From Balanoglossus misakiensis (Eukaryota; Hemichordata): a stretch of 64,000 bases of DNA. Location: NCBI GenBank assembly GCA_040954595.2, contig CM082592.2, forward strand, positions 5,952,001 through 6,016,000, given 5' to 3'. How positions within the stretch are numbered: position 1 is the first letter of the stretch; every line of letters starts with the position of its first letter. The notes under the pieces were generated by a model. That model had not been told where the DNA came from. It did no database searches and saw nothing but the letters and a program-made list of their open reading frames with translations. The position numbers and the translations under genes were made by a program. Shown piece by piece: positions 11,771 to 24,000 of the stretch.

Positions 11771-12686
11771 GACATATCTCACTACACATGTATCCTATCG
11801 CTGTCTGACACATCTCATCATTTATAACATAAAATCTTACTGTAAGATGCATGGGCACAAGTCATTGCATAAGTTATTAAAAAGAAGGTGGGAATGTTCA
11901 TGATCAGGGGGGTTCTCGACAGAAGAATATGACAAACTCAAAAAATTAAAAGACTAGATATTCAAGGCACACCTGGTACACAGTTTTTCTGGTTACAACA
12001 TGACATAATTTTGTTCGTATTTCAGCTAGGGTTGCACTTCTCAACTTTTCTGTGTAACTGACCATTGACATTGAGGCCTTGTGAATCTAGAAATCAAGTC
12101 TTTGTTTGGATGCCAGATTACATAGCATAAAGAAAAGTTTCTGTGTGGCTACAATCCACCGCTGAGGGCGCTTGCAAAACATGCAGTATGTAGACAGCTG
12201 ACATTGAGGGCGACAAACTTGTCAGAAACCTATTTCAGTATTTTTTCCCAAACTATCGTGACTACAGCCAGGGAAAAGTGTGTGTAAACTCAGACAAATT
12301 TTAATCGCTGTGTAAAACCTATACATGACATTGCTGCTAGTCTAAAAAAAAACTAAAAGTATAGAGTTCCTTTTTTGGCTTTTCTGTGAACACATTTATA
12401 GCTGTGCATCTTGGCAGACGTGAAAAAATAAATCATACAATATTATGCCGATATTTACATAAAATTTGCATACAGTTTGTCCACAATAAAAAAAATGGGA
12501 ATAGGAAGCACAGAATGTATACAGAAATCTGGAGGGTTTTCTCAAATACACAGAGAATAAGTCACACATGCATATACAAATAACCTCGTACATGTCAGAC
12601 TACAAAAATATTGGAGATGGCTTGGTATCCACTTGTAATGTGCTAAAGCATGGTCACTGTACTTATCATAGCATAATGCTGCACTA

Positions 12687-12779
12687 TTAACCCTTTCACC
12701 ACCATGGTTCAGTCCGGACCCATTGTTTTCTATTGTACGGTTGGACCTCTAAAGAGGAAACTGGGGGTGAAAGGGTTAA
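12687..12779. mobile_element. 93-bp MITE, copy A, flanked by TTAA
   Basis: Starts TTAACCCTTTCACC and ends with the exact inverse GGTGAAAGGGTTAA. The TTAA at both ends is the probable target duplication. The interior carries ACCATGGT, CCGGACC and related palindromic words. Confidence 0.75.
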
Positions 12780-13093
12780 ATGAACAACAGTATATGTGGC
12801 AGGAGTGACGACTATTCAGGGACAGTTTCTTTTTGCGGAATGATTTTTGTTCATCGGATTTTGTGAGGCGTCTTCAATGCTACACTCTTCATGGAATGCA
12901 ATGAAAAAATGATGATACAGAAAAAAGTTGCTTTCTGTAAGCAAATCATGGAATGTGATACAAAATCTGTGAGAAGTCAGTCACAGTTCACTGACTGTAA
13001 TACAGAGGAAAGTATAAATTAGTTTCAAAAGGAAAAACTATCTGAATACATAACTCGGTATACCAAAAGAGTCAATTGTTATCAGTTCATTTG

Positions 13094-13184
13094 AACCCCT
13101 TCACCACCATGGTTTAGTCCAGATCCATTGTTCTCTATGGCAAAGTTGGAACTCCATAGCGGGAAACGGGGGTGAAATGGTGAA
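13094..13184. mobile_element. diverged second copy of the 93-bp MITE
   Basis: Matches the element at 12687 over most of its length (ACCCCTTCACCACCATGGTT near the left end, GGGGGTGAAATGG near the right end), with substitutions that have destroyed the clean TTAA ends. Two related copies 400 bp apart support a real repeat family. Confidence 0.65.
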
Positions 13185-15758
13185 AGAGATTTCGGGATTA
13201 GGCAGGTGTTTTATACAGGTTTCCTAATTAGACATTAATTAGACAATATTTTTGACTGCAGGTTGGGTGAATTTTGTTCCATGTGATGTTCACATTCTGC
13301 CTTCTGACACATTTGAAGTCATCAATCCAAAAGAAAACATGTACCTACAGAAACAAACTATCACACATCAATAATTGCATGTTTCAGGGTTTTTTGAAGC
13401 CTATATGGCAAAGCACCAGGAAATGTTAATACTAACGGTATGATAAATATCTGTTCGCCTGACTGCAGGGCTGCACGGATACAAAAAGCACCAAAGGAGT
13501 AAACTACAATCATGATGGCAACAAAATGAACAAAATACACATGAACGCTAGTCGGATCAAGTAGGCATATTTCTATGTTCATTTATGCACATGGTTAGGC
13601 TGTAATAAATGAAATTATAATTATCTCTACATATGCCCCATAAATGGTTAAAAGGATGTGTCCATGTCTTATTTGTGTGTACTTCTATCCCTATATGCAT
13701 ACCACTTAGTGTGTATCCCTATAGGCATTATTCAGCTTTTCATCACAGCATTTAATTAAATTGAAAAACGTTCTAACTTCTAAGAATTCTGCCATTGCAA
13801 TGTACATGTCAGTTGTGGATTTGGTTACCTGGCTACCTTGACATGCTTTGCAACCCAGTGAAGTTTGATTGAGTAAACTACCACAGTAAAATTCCTCCTA
13901 TCACCAGCAGTGGTCGAATTTCAGAAAATGGTTCCTTGTAACCAGGTGTACTACAGATTGCAACAGTTTGGATAAATGTTTAATTATGCATTTCTGCTTA
14001 TAAGAAACTAACTGCATGTACCTCTGCATTTGACAAAATCCTTAGTTTTGATCTGGGATTAGAGTTTCAATAACCCCTAATAATGTTTTATTTATTCTGC
14101 ACGGTGAATATTTTCAATACTAGGCAGTTGAAAGTACAGCTGAAAAAAGCTACTACATATGTGATGGCATTTCACAGATTTCATAGGTCACCTACAGTAG
14201 ATGCAGTTTATATATGAAAACCGATCAGGATTTTTGATTTTTTGTCATTCTAAGGTGTAGAATTGCACTTTGTATATTTTTGTAGAGACTTCTCATCTTC
14301 TAGTTAGCAATTGTCTCTGCTGTGTGTGTGTGTTGAAAACATTGTTCTTTGTCAGCTGGTAAATTGATGACTTGAATACCTCTAGAAGACTACATTTGAT
14401 CTTATTTCACAGTTTAACAGTTTGGTCCAGGAGGAGCTGTTCAGCGGAAACTTGTATATTTAAATATATTTTTTTCAATTTGTCTTGAAATCCGTCATAA
14501 ATTTAACACAATTCCTCAGAAAGGACTTAAAAATGTATTTGTAAACTTTATTCAGATATCAAGACAATTAGGTGAAACTTTTGATCATATTTTATTGGAC
14601 AGATTTGTTCGGGAAGAGCTATGTAGAGGCTGCTTGAGTATTTCTGTAGAATTGTAAAAGTAAAGAGAACTTTTACGATTTTGTTCAATTTGCCAGAAAA
14701 TGCTATTCAGGGGAAGAGTTAACACAGTCAGCAATCATTCACTTGATTATATACAAACGACAATATCTAAGCATGTACATGTATTATGCATTTAGTCTAC
14801 ATGATCATGATTCAGAATACTGGAAGATTCGTGACAAATTAATACCGGAAGCACTTTGCCTCATTCCAGTACTAGATCCATAAAAACATGGAATTACTAA
14901 AAAATCATGTCCACTGGCATACCCAAAATAGCTGCATATTTATTTTCGTTTGTTCCCAAAATAAATTTCATTTATCTGACACCCAGCCAGCAGAGGATAC
15001 AAAAAACACCTTAGCACATTTCTGCATCTAGTTGGCAGTTCTACTGTAGTTTCGGGGGAATCCCACAAGCAAGGCAAATTACAATAGCTACCCATCAAAT
15101 TACCACAAAAAGTGGTATAGATTTTACTATACTTTTTGTGCAACTTTGAACTGCATGCCTGATGCAAATTATTGCTTGACAACACTGCGATTACCCAAGC
15201 AATTATTTCAACAGGCTTGCTCCAGAATCAAATGCTCCAGAATCAAATGTTGCATGCTGACTACAGTAGTGTTCATTGGAGAGCATGTTAACAGTCCAAA
15301 CCCATAAATATGTGAAAAAAACATAAACATGTACATAGGAACATACATATTTCTATGTACACATTCCAGCCAGGATGAAAAGTACAAAGTCTTGCCAAAT
15401 GCTAACTTTCAAAATTCCAACGTAGACTGTCTAATGCCATATCACAAAATCTATAAATATACAAAGCGGTGCATTCTGGTGTTGTGGTGATATTTTAAGT
15501 GACTGAATAGAGTTGGGTTTGCTCTCCAATAACTGGCCTATCGATAGTCAAAACTCGACTTTACATCCATCCACTTAATTTCAGCAACTGGTGAAAAGTT
15601 CACATCCTCATGCAAAAAAGAGTAAAAAATATAATTTTTTTCCCAATTCAAATGGAAGCTCATTATTCCTTTTTGCTCAGAAGGCTCTTCAACTCACATG
15701 ATGGGGAACGGTCACTCGCGCTTTGATGCCGACCTTGACCTCTGACCTTGACCTCTGC

Positions 15759-18700
15759 TTAATCTTCGAAATGCTTGTACAGGCAAGTGACGTAGGTCAT
15801 GACGGACTGCCAGTCTGGTCTCTCCATGGCCACCATGTCATCTACATCCTGAGATGGGTCGGAACAAGAATGAAACTTTTTTTAATACGGGGGCCCTTTT
15901 GTTCGAGACAAACATTGTTTTCATAAAAAGTGCAACTAATTTGACAATTCATATCATGTTTGGACGTAAAGCATAAATATTTACACTTCAATACGGAATT
16001 CCTCATTACGTGATATCAAATCATAAAAACAAAAAGATATCTTGTTACTGTAAATATTGCACAAATGGGTGACCCCTTTATCATAAACAAGCGTTCCTTG
16101 CCACTTTTCATAACAATCCATCTTATTGATTGGAAAGTGTCCCCTCCACAGCGGGGAACAAGAGCTGTACTTGCTACACAGAAAGGCACAGAAATAAAAA
16201 CATGCCAATAGACCTACCAGAATGGGTGGGACACCAACACTCTCAGCTGCTTCAAAGGCTAACTTGAAATTCCGTCTCTGAAAAAATGAGATCAATGCAT
16301 CTTGGTTAGTAGCAGTCCAAGTGAGCATTTCATCCTCACCCCCCCCCCATTTCCCTCTGTAGAGATCCAACTTAGATCTTACTTTTCCACTAAAATCATA
16401 TATCATTTCCTTTTATAGCTTACTCATTTCAGTACACGCCCAGCGATTTTGCTAATAAAAGGCCTGTAAACAGTCTCCAGGGCTCGACATTACCAGAGTT
16501 GCAATTCCCCTTTGCGTAATTATTGTTCAAAACAAGTCCCTATACCGTGACAAGAGTTGCACTAATACCTTACTCTAGTTCCCCATCCATTTTCCTATTT
16601 AAGTAGGTCACCGGACTATAAATCACACCTTACTCAACTTCTCCACGCGAACAATAAAACAGGAAAACTTGTTGAGTTGGGGTTTATTTTGAAAACTCTT
16701 CAAGCATAGCAAGGTGTTGCAGGAGGGTGATGAAAGGTGACGTGTCTCCCTAGTATCGTGGTGTTACCATGGGGACGTGTTTTTGAGTGCCTGCGCGTGT
16801 GTGTGTGTGTGTTTAGGGCAGTTGTGGAAACCCTCACCTTGTCCTGAGTGTTGAGTTCGCTGTAGGGTATCTTCTGTGGCAGGTAGCTATGAATTAGTGC
16901 ACAGAACGCCAGGCCGTCGTTCCAGCTGCTGCTAAAATTGGTCACATCAATGCCCTGTAATGGAATCCAACAAATGTCTAGACCTATCAGTACAAGAATT
17001 ATCACCTCAAATACCTCTAGAGTTGTACACTTATCGATCATACCACTGATGTACTGTTATGCATGAACTCGTATTTTCTTTGCGTCAAAATTATGAAGCT
17101 AGCTGGTTTTTGTGCATCATGTGGTAATGTTGTAGTTGAAATTATACCTGTACATACATTATAGACAAAGGGCTTTGAGTGTCCACTCCCTACTATTGTC
17201 TATCAAGGAGCACAAACTTCCATGATGCTGACAAACACTCAAAATACATTCAAACACCAGTCACTATTCTTCTGTTTCAGTATGTATTTAATATGGGACA
17301 ACATGAATATTTGACCTGGAAAGTTAACAAGCAGTTCAAAGGTTCGCTTTGAACAGTGCATCAAAAAGAAATCAATAATAGTAACCGATGTCCACATGTC
17401 TAGGTAGTGAGGGACTGTACAAGTTAGGGTGGGCACAAACTGTAAAATCAATACTTAATTCACCTCAATTTTTAGATATTACAGTTTTTATACTTTGAGT
17501 CATGTTTGTAATATCACAAATGTTTTACAAACAGTAAGGTCCACAGTGACACGTGTTTGCAAATTACCAAACATACATTTACAGCTGTTTTTGATTTTTC
17601 CATTTTTACTGTCAAGCACTGCAAATGCCAGTGAGTGCACAGTCTGACCTCCGGATGACCTTTTGCCATCATGCTGTAGAACTCAAAAGGGCCACATGGC
17701 AGAATAACACAAATTAAAACACTAAAACTATTTTACCTTGTATCCATATGTCTGAAGTTGACACCATTTCAATAATGCATTTCTTTTTGAGCCTCCTTTG
17801 TCTTTGACCAGAGCTGCCAAAGGGTCTTTTTTCTCAGCCGAGTCACTGAAAATAAAAATGGACGATTCACCCATAATTTTAGCAGATGAGCTACGGCAAA
17901 AGCAATATATTGCAACAAAAACACAATACATTATTGATTTCCAGGCCTTAGCAAAAACTTCCATGAAATCATCCATGCAAGCAAGCCTACTTTACATCAA
18001 GGTATATTGGCAAAAAGAGGGGAGAGCTTACAGTGACGTCAAATGCACGTAAACCAGGCCCACTGACCAGACACAGGTCAGAACCAGTTAATGTACATTA
18101 AACATTGAATCACTGCACTAAGAAAAAAATCAGACTTCTGGAATGTCAGCTTTCTCCTAGTCTATAGATTGTATTTCTACGTTACCTTGATCTTCTGGTG
18201 GGTGTCAGTGGTGGATGGAGAGCAGACGACCTGCCAGTCACACCGCCGCTAATTCCACTCCCCTCATCTTTGTTATCCTTCTGCGGGCTCGTCATCTTCT
18301 GCGTGATGATGTTACTCAGCGTCTTGCGCGGGTCGTACATGCGGCTCTCCTTGAGAACCGAATCGGTCTGCGCGGCGCGGAGCGACGACGACGACGATGA
18401 ACCGTGGCGGTCGCGCAGACTGGTCGGCTCCGGGTAGCGGCTGCTGAAGGGCTTGTTGTCCCGGTTCAGCGATTCGTCCATCTTCCTCCAACTGCTCGTG
18501 TGGCTCAGCTTGCTGGCCTCGCTCGACGGCAACAGCGGGTTACTGTAGCGACGCGACGGCTGCTTGGGTTCCGACTTTTTGCCGCTGCTGCCGAACGATC
18601 TCCTGCGCTCCGACTGATACGTCGGGGAAGGCGGCGTGTGCGAGGCCGGCAGCGGCGGGGAGGCCTTGCCTTGCTGCTGCGAGGCACTCTCGATCGACTG

Positions 18701-21049
18701 CACTAAGTTCTTCACAGACAGCTGCACGTTATTCGCTCCGCCGCTGGACGACCGCTTCAGTCCGGTCTCCGTGTTCCGGCGCTCCAGCGAACTCAGCAGG
18801 CTCTGCGACCGCGTGCCGCCGACGGGCGCGGCGGTGGTGGGCGACGTGGGGCTGCCCATGCCCATCTGCCGCTTCAGCTGGTTCACCTCGAAGGTCTGCT
18901 TCTCCAGCTTCTCCTGCAGCGCCGTCTTGTCGCGCTTGATGTTCTCCAGCTCCTCCTGCGCCTCGTTGCGGATGTCGTTGGCGATGACGACGGCCGTCTG
19001 CAGGTCGGCCTGGAACTGGCGCCACTCGTCCTCGTCCCGGGCGCTCTTGCGGCGCACGTCGTTCATGGTCCGCTCCAGGTCCTGCTTGTACTGCTTCATG
19101 GACTTCACGGTGAGCTGCAGCTCGTTGATGGTGGCCGCGTCCTGCTGCTTCTCGGCCAGGTGCCGCTCGCACTCGATGTCCATCTCCTCCAGGGAATCCT
19201 TCAGGTTGCCGATCTCCGCTTCCAGCTCCTGCTTCTCCGTCTGCACCTTCATCAGCTCCTCCTTCAGGTCCATCATCTCGCGGTTGTAACGCGTCTTGTC
19301 GTTCTCCGACTCCTCCTCGTACTTCGCGATGGTGTTGCACAGTTTCGCGTTTTCGTTCTTGCTTTTCGCCAGGGCCTCTTCCAGATCCGCCTTTTCAGTT
19401 TCCAAGGCGTCTTTTTCCCTTTCTATATTCTCCAGCATTCCGGCCAAGTCGGGCTTGTCACTGCTGTGCAAGAGCTCGCTGGTCTGCGCACGTTCTTGCT
19501 GTATCCTAGTCTTCAGCCGTTCCATCTCCAAGTGATCACTAGCAATACTGCTTTTATGCTCGTGTAAGCTCTTTTCAATTTCCACTTTATCGGTTATGAC
19601 ATTCTCCAGAGTGGCTTCCAAGTCCCTATTTTTCTCCCTCAGATTCTGAATCAAATGTTCGTATTCTTTCTGATTTCTGATATCTCTGAAGAGACCCTTC
19701 GATTCGTATTCCTCACCCTGATTTGTCATTAAATCGAGGATCTGTTGTTCGATCTGCGACTTGTCGCACGTGTAGGTGGCTTCAAACGCGTCCGGGTCGT
19801 ACTGCACGTTGCTCACTTCGATGACGTCTTTCAAGTAGTCCACCTCGGCCCTGCTTCGGTGCAGTTTCTCCGTCTGGCTGCAGAGCGCCTCCAGGAGGAT
19901 TCCCTTCTCCTCCATCAGCCGGTCGTTCTCGAAGGTCAGGTCGCCCATGGACTCCTGCATGTCCTCCAGCTCCTGGATGGTGGCCTGCAGCTCCTCGTTG
20001 ACGCTGTGGTGCGTCTCCTCCATCTGGTGGATGCGGTCCTGCAGGCAGGCCACCGAGCCCTCGCTGCGGAGGCTCTGCACCTCCCAGTTGGTGGACTCGC
20101 CGGCCAACCCGTAGCGCTCGTCCGGCACGAACACGTGGTCGTCGTCCGACATGGAGGCGTAGGCGATGCGGTCGCCGTTCTCTGACGTCGGGTCGGGCGA
20201 CGTCAGCGCCTCCATGGAGCCCTTCTCCTTCGGCGACAGATCGCTGGAACTGACCGTGCTGCCTTTGCTCTTGCAGGTGCCGTCGACGTTCAACAGCATG
20301 GCTTTCTCCGAATCCGTTCTCCTCTCGTGGTTGGCGCCGTCCTGCGCTTTCTCCTTGAGCAGCTGGTTCTCCTGCTTGAGTTGCTCGATCTGCTGCTTCA
20401 TGGCGTTGTTCTCCTGCTGGGTCCTCTGCAGCAGGTTCTGTATCTCGGACCACCCGTCGGCCCCCGACTGGTTCTGGGCCATGCTGCTCTGCTGCCTGTT
20501 GTTGGCGTTGCCTATCTTGTCTCTGCCGAGCAACACGCAGTCGCCGCCGGCACCGGACGCCCGGCTGTTGGCCCGCAGATCCTCCCGACTCAGGCGCAGG
20601 AACCCCTCCTGGCTGGAGTACCCCCTCCGGTGTATCTGCGACTCGCTGGGACTGGCGGATATCGGCCTCTCCGGAGAATTGTCAATAATGTTCTCATACG
20701 AGCAACAGCCCCTCAGGGAGCCGTGGAACCCGCTGCGAGACCGGGCAATGTTCGTCTGGGAGCCCGAGCGGTTCTCCTTCGTCACGGTCAGTTCCGGGAA
20801 ATCCTCGTAGTAGTCGGATCCCTTGGGGATTCCGATGGTGGAGCGGGGCCTCTGCTTGCTGCTGGCGGAGGAGGACCGGCGACGGACGCTGCCGATGAGG
20901 TCTTCCTGGCTCTTGCTGAGAAAGCTTCGGGACAGAGGCACCTGGTTGTGGTGGTTGTTCGTGTGGCCGCTTAGAAATGACCCGTCGTCGGACGTTAGAT
21001 CGGATGGTTCCTGGTCAGCTGTGTCATACTGAGAGAATGATTTCTTCAT
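15759..21049 (-). CDS. cytospin (SPECC1/SPECC1L family), coiled coils plus C-terminal calponin-homology domain
   Basis: Exons 21049-18186, 17845-17737, 16954-16838, 16277-16218 and 15848-15759 give 1079 residues, close to vertebrate cytospin-A (about 1117). Known role: cytospins bind actin and microtubules, stabilise microtubules and organise adherens junctions, cytokinesis and cell migration. One 2.9-kb exon encodes a Ser-rich N-terminus (residues 1-190), long coiled coils (about 200-240 and 330-720) and a Ser/Pro/Arg-rich linker. Four small exons encode the CH domain (about 963-1079): [58 protein letters not shown] and [12 protein letters not shown]. An in-frame stop lies 9 nt upstream of the ATG and an acceptor (CCGGCAG) just before that, so 5' noncoding exons exist upstream. 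The large exon is GC-rich, unlike its surroundings, and produces many long antisense shadow ORFs. I cannot say whether it is orthologous to SPECC1 or SPECC1L; it probably predates the vertebrate duplication. Confidence 0.95.
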
Positions 21050-24000
21050 TCTGCTTTATCCACTGAACCCTGCCGGTCAAAAGAGAGGGAAAACAAGTAA
21101 TCAGTAAAAGTATTTTCATTTCTTTTCAATGTAAAGTGTAAAAATTCATGAAAATAACAATAGTAGAAGTGAGTTTTCTAGCAATCTCAATGTAATTCTA
21201 CGGGAAGAGACACGTGCTAAAGTTCGGGCGGTTTACCTAATTATATGCGCACACACCATGATCCTTACTTGTATTTTTATTGTGACATAAAAGTACTTAA
21301 AACTCTGGCTGATGACCAGTCTTACTCGTACTAAGAACGACACAGGAGACTGGTACTGTTGGCCGAGACACAACTGTCAAACTGTGAAAGAGGTGATATT
21401 ACATTACCTCACAATGAGAGAAATATTTCTGGCATGTGAGCAACAAACACATATAATCAAAACTGTCTGTTTTGACAATTGTAGGATGAAATCGGTACCG
21501 TACTGTGCATCTCTTTCAAAATGGTCCAAACAATAGTCGGTGAATGCACCATGCGTGCTTACATTTCGGGTGCAAATAGAAAAATTCTTGAAATTTCAAG
21601 AAAAGTTTCCAGGAGTACAAGGGGTTTTATTGTTTTGCTCAATGAACTTTGTCAGACTACTTTACACAAGGACTGACAACGAGGTGAGAGAAATTAACAA
21701 GTATGTCCCGAACGCATGTTGTGATCATTTGGATTTTTTAACGACTACCTTTTGATTAATGGCGGAGGTCCATGGATGAACAGAAATGACAGGCAGTCGC
21801 ATTGTAAAATGAAATTATACGACTTACTATAGTATGTTGCTTTTGTAGTGTCCGAATGACCATGCAGTCAGTCATAAATGTCCTTTCTGAATGACACAGT
21901 GAATGGGCAATTTTGGTTCATGGCGTTGTGGAACCTTAAAATCATGAGAACCCTGTAATTAATTGTGTCTACCTACATATACCCCAGTACACACCCGTCT
22001 AATCATTGTGACATTTTAGTGTGCTGAACTGTAAATAGAGAAAATTAAATATACATACAATCATGGTAGAATGCGTTAATATCAGCAGAACAAGATGCTT
22101 TTCAGGTACGAAAGGGGAATCTCATGACTTAGACCTAGCCATGTGGTATTTAATCAATTAACAAGCCGAATTCCGAACAATAATGACTCCATTATTCACA
22201 GGCAGTCACAATGAATGAACAATTTAATTGAGCAAAATTGCAATCAATAATAGCTGTGGTCTAGCTCAAACCACTGGTTTCTCTCCAATTGGACAACCAA
22301 ACCAGGCACTTGAAAATAACCTAGATCATGGAAGCTGTCCCCGAAGAAATCAATACAGGTGGCTGATAATGACTAATTTAATCATACATGTGGTGTGTAT
22401 CTGTAATAAGGACTGCAGTCTATTATAGAGATTTGGGCAGTTCATCACAGAAAATTACACAATGCTCATGATTTTTAAGATACAGAAATTAATTACTACG
22501 ATAGCTGTAAGAAAACCAGGGTGAATGTGTAAATATGTGTAGAGAAATTAATAGTGGGTGTGGCTGGTTGGCCAATACAGCAAGTTACTGATCTTGAGTG
22601 CAGACAGTGTGAATGACACACACATTGTGTGGAAAACCTTGATTGACTTGCATATGGATTGTGATACATGACACTCGAATGAAAAAAACAGGTTCAGGCT
22701 TTACGTGAACAGGAACATAGTCAAGAGGTTATAAGGGGGAGAAGTTAGCTTGCCAAGAACTTCAATATCAGAACAACGGAAGGAAGACAGATTGTTTTCA
22801 GGACACACAAAAAAAGGGTTGGAAAATAGTCATGCGTATACTAAAAGGATAATGGAAGTGGAAGTAGGGATTGCATGCGACGACAAAAGAAATTCACAAT
22901 CGTCTTTTTTTTCTACTCACAGAAAGGCCTCATATGAGGACCATGGCCGCGCCATGCCATGTACGTGCATGTGACAACTACACCACCCCCACGCTGTTGT
23001 TCAACTTGTTGGAATGTCTAGAACCGGTCAAAGTACAAGACCCTGCCAGCGTTTGCGCGAGATTGTCGTGCTCGGCGAAAAAAAATCCGGTGAATATAAT
23101 TCCTGAGTAAACAGCCTGCCTGGCAGGTATCACTGGGACGATTGGTCGGGTGGGCACGCATGCAGCCACTCGTGGCCTGTCCCGTTGTTGGGGGCGAATT
23201 TATGGCAGCATAAATTGACGGCCATTCTAAAAGTCAGTCGTACACACTGATCGAAACACAATGGTCATAAAATAAGAATACCGGTAGGCTTATGTGGACA
23301 ATTCACTACTGGGATGAATTTACAGTTCCATGTCTCTCGATGACTGCGCTTGAACTAATATTTATTCGTGCAATGTCTTCCTGTCTTATGAAGTATCTAA
23401 TGTCTCGCAGAAGTCTGAGAGTCTGACCACAGACAGGTGGACTGATCGAAACCACGGCCACTAGTCGAGAAGCGACCGCAGGCCAACTGTACGAGAAATA
23501 CCTACATGTACGTGCGTCTTATAGTTTCCCTTGGATTTCCTGCGGTATGCACCGATTATGACCCTGGAAATCAGGTTGCTTCTCTCGGATGTTTCGGGGG
23601 GTGATAGTCCACATCCCAAGGTATGGCTGGCACACAGGTATGGCCGTGGAGGACAAAGGGAGATATTGTGTTACCCCGAGTGAAAAGCCCTCCCCGTGAC
23701 TGCATGGTACGACCTGTCTGACAATGACGGAAACAACAGGAATATTGTTTCCCCTCTGAGAAGGGGGGGGGATGTGGGTCATTGTGACAAGACCGAACTT
23801 CTGAAATCTGAAATATTGCAACTTATGATGACAGGGCACTGCAGGTAGACAATGGCCGGTACACAGACGTCGACCTGACCGCACTCAAGAATTTGTTTGT
23901 CCGCGCGTCTGTCTTTGGACAACACTTCAGCGTTGAACTCAATCCTTCAATCACAATAGTTGGCAGTGCAGAGGTTGGCCCTTATGAATCAGAATGATGC

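Larger units (their letters stand above)
11771..15758 (-). other. probable long 3' UTR of cytospin, no coding exon seen
   Basis: Four kilobases of AT-rich sequence without supportable ORFs, lying downstream of the cytospin stop at 15759. It contains two short related inverted-repeat elements (12687 and 13094). Just after the stop codon, the plus strand carries a 13-bp unit, TGACCTTGACCTC-like, twice in tandem (about 15730-15757). Whether all of it is transcribed cannot be decided from sequence. Confidence 0.4.

Noticed and set aside
11398-11782. Long ORFs reading MYVC or YIHT on both strands
   Set aside because: They are translations of the CATA microsatellite; every frame stays open because the unit has no stop in these phases. 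The same applies at 51605-51927.
18198-20974. Many ORFs of 60-220 codons antisense or frame-shifted to the large cytospin exon
   Set aside because: The GC-rich exon leaves other frames open. None has splice context or family resemblance, while the cytospin frame matches known domains.
23763-23772. Poly-G and other homopolymer runs (also near 401, 3205, 25513, 28142)
   Set aside because: Simple sequence; possible assembly uncertainty, but no structure beyond the run.
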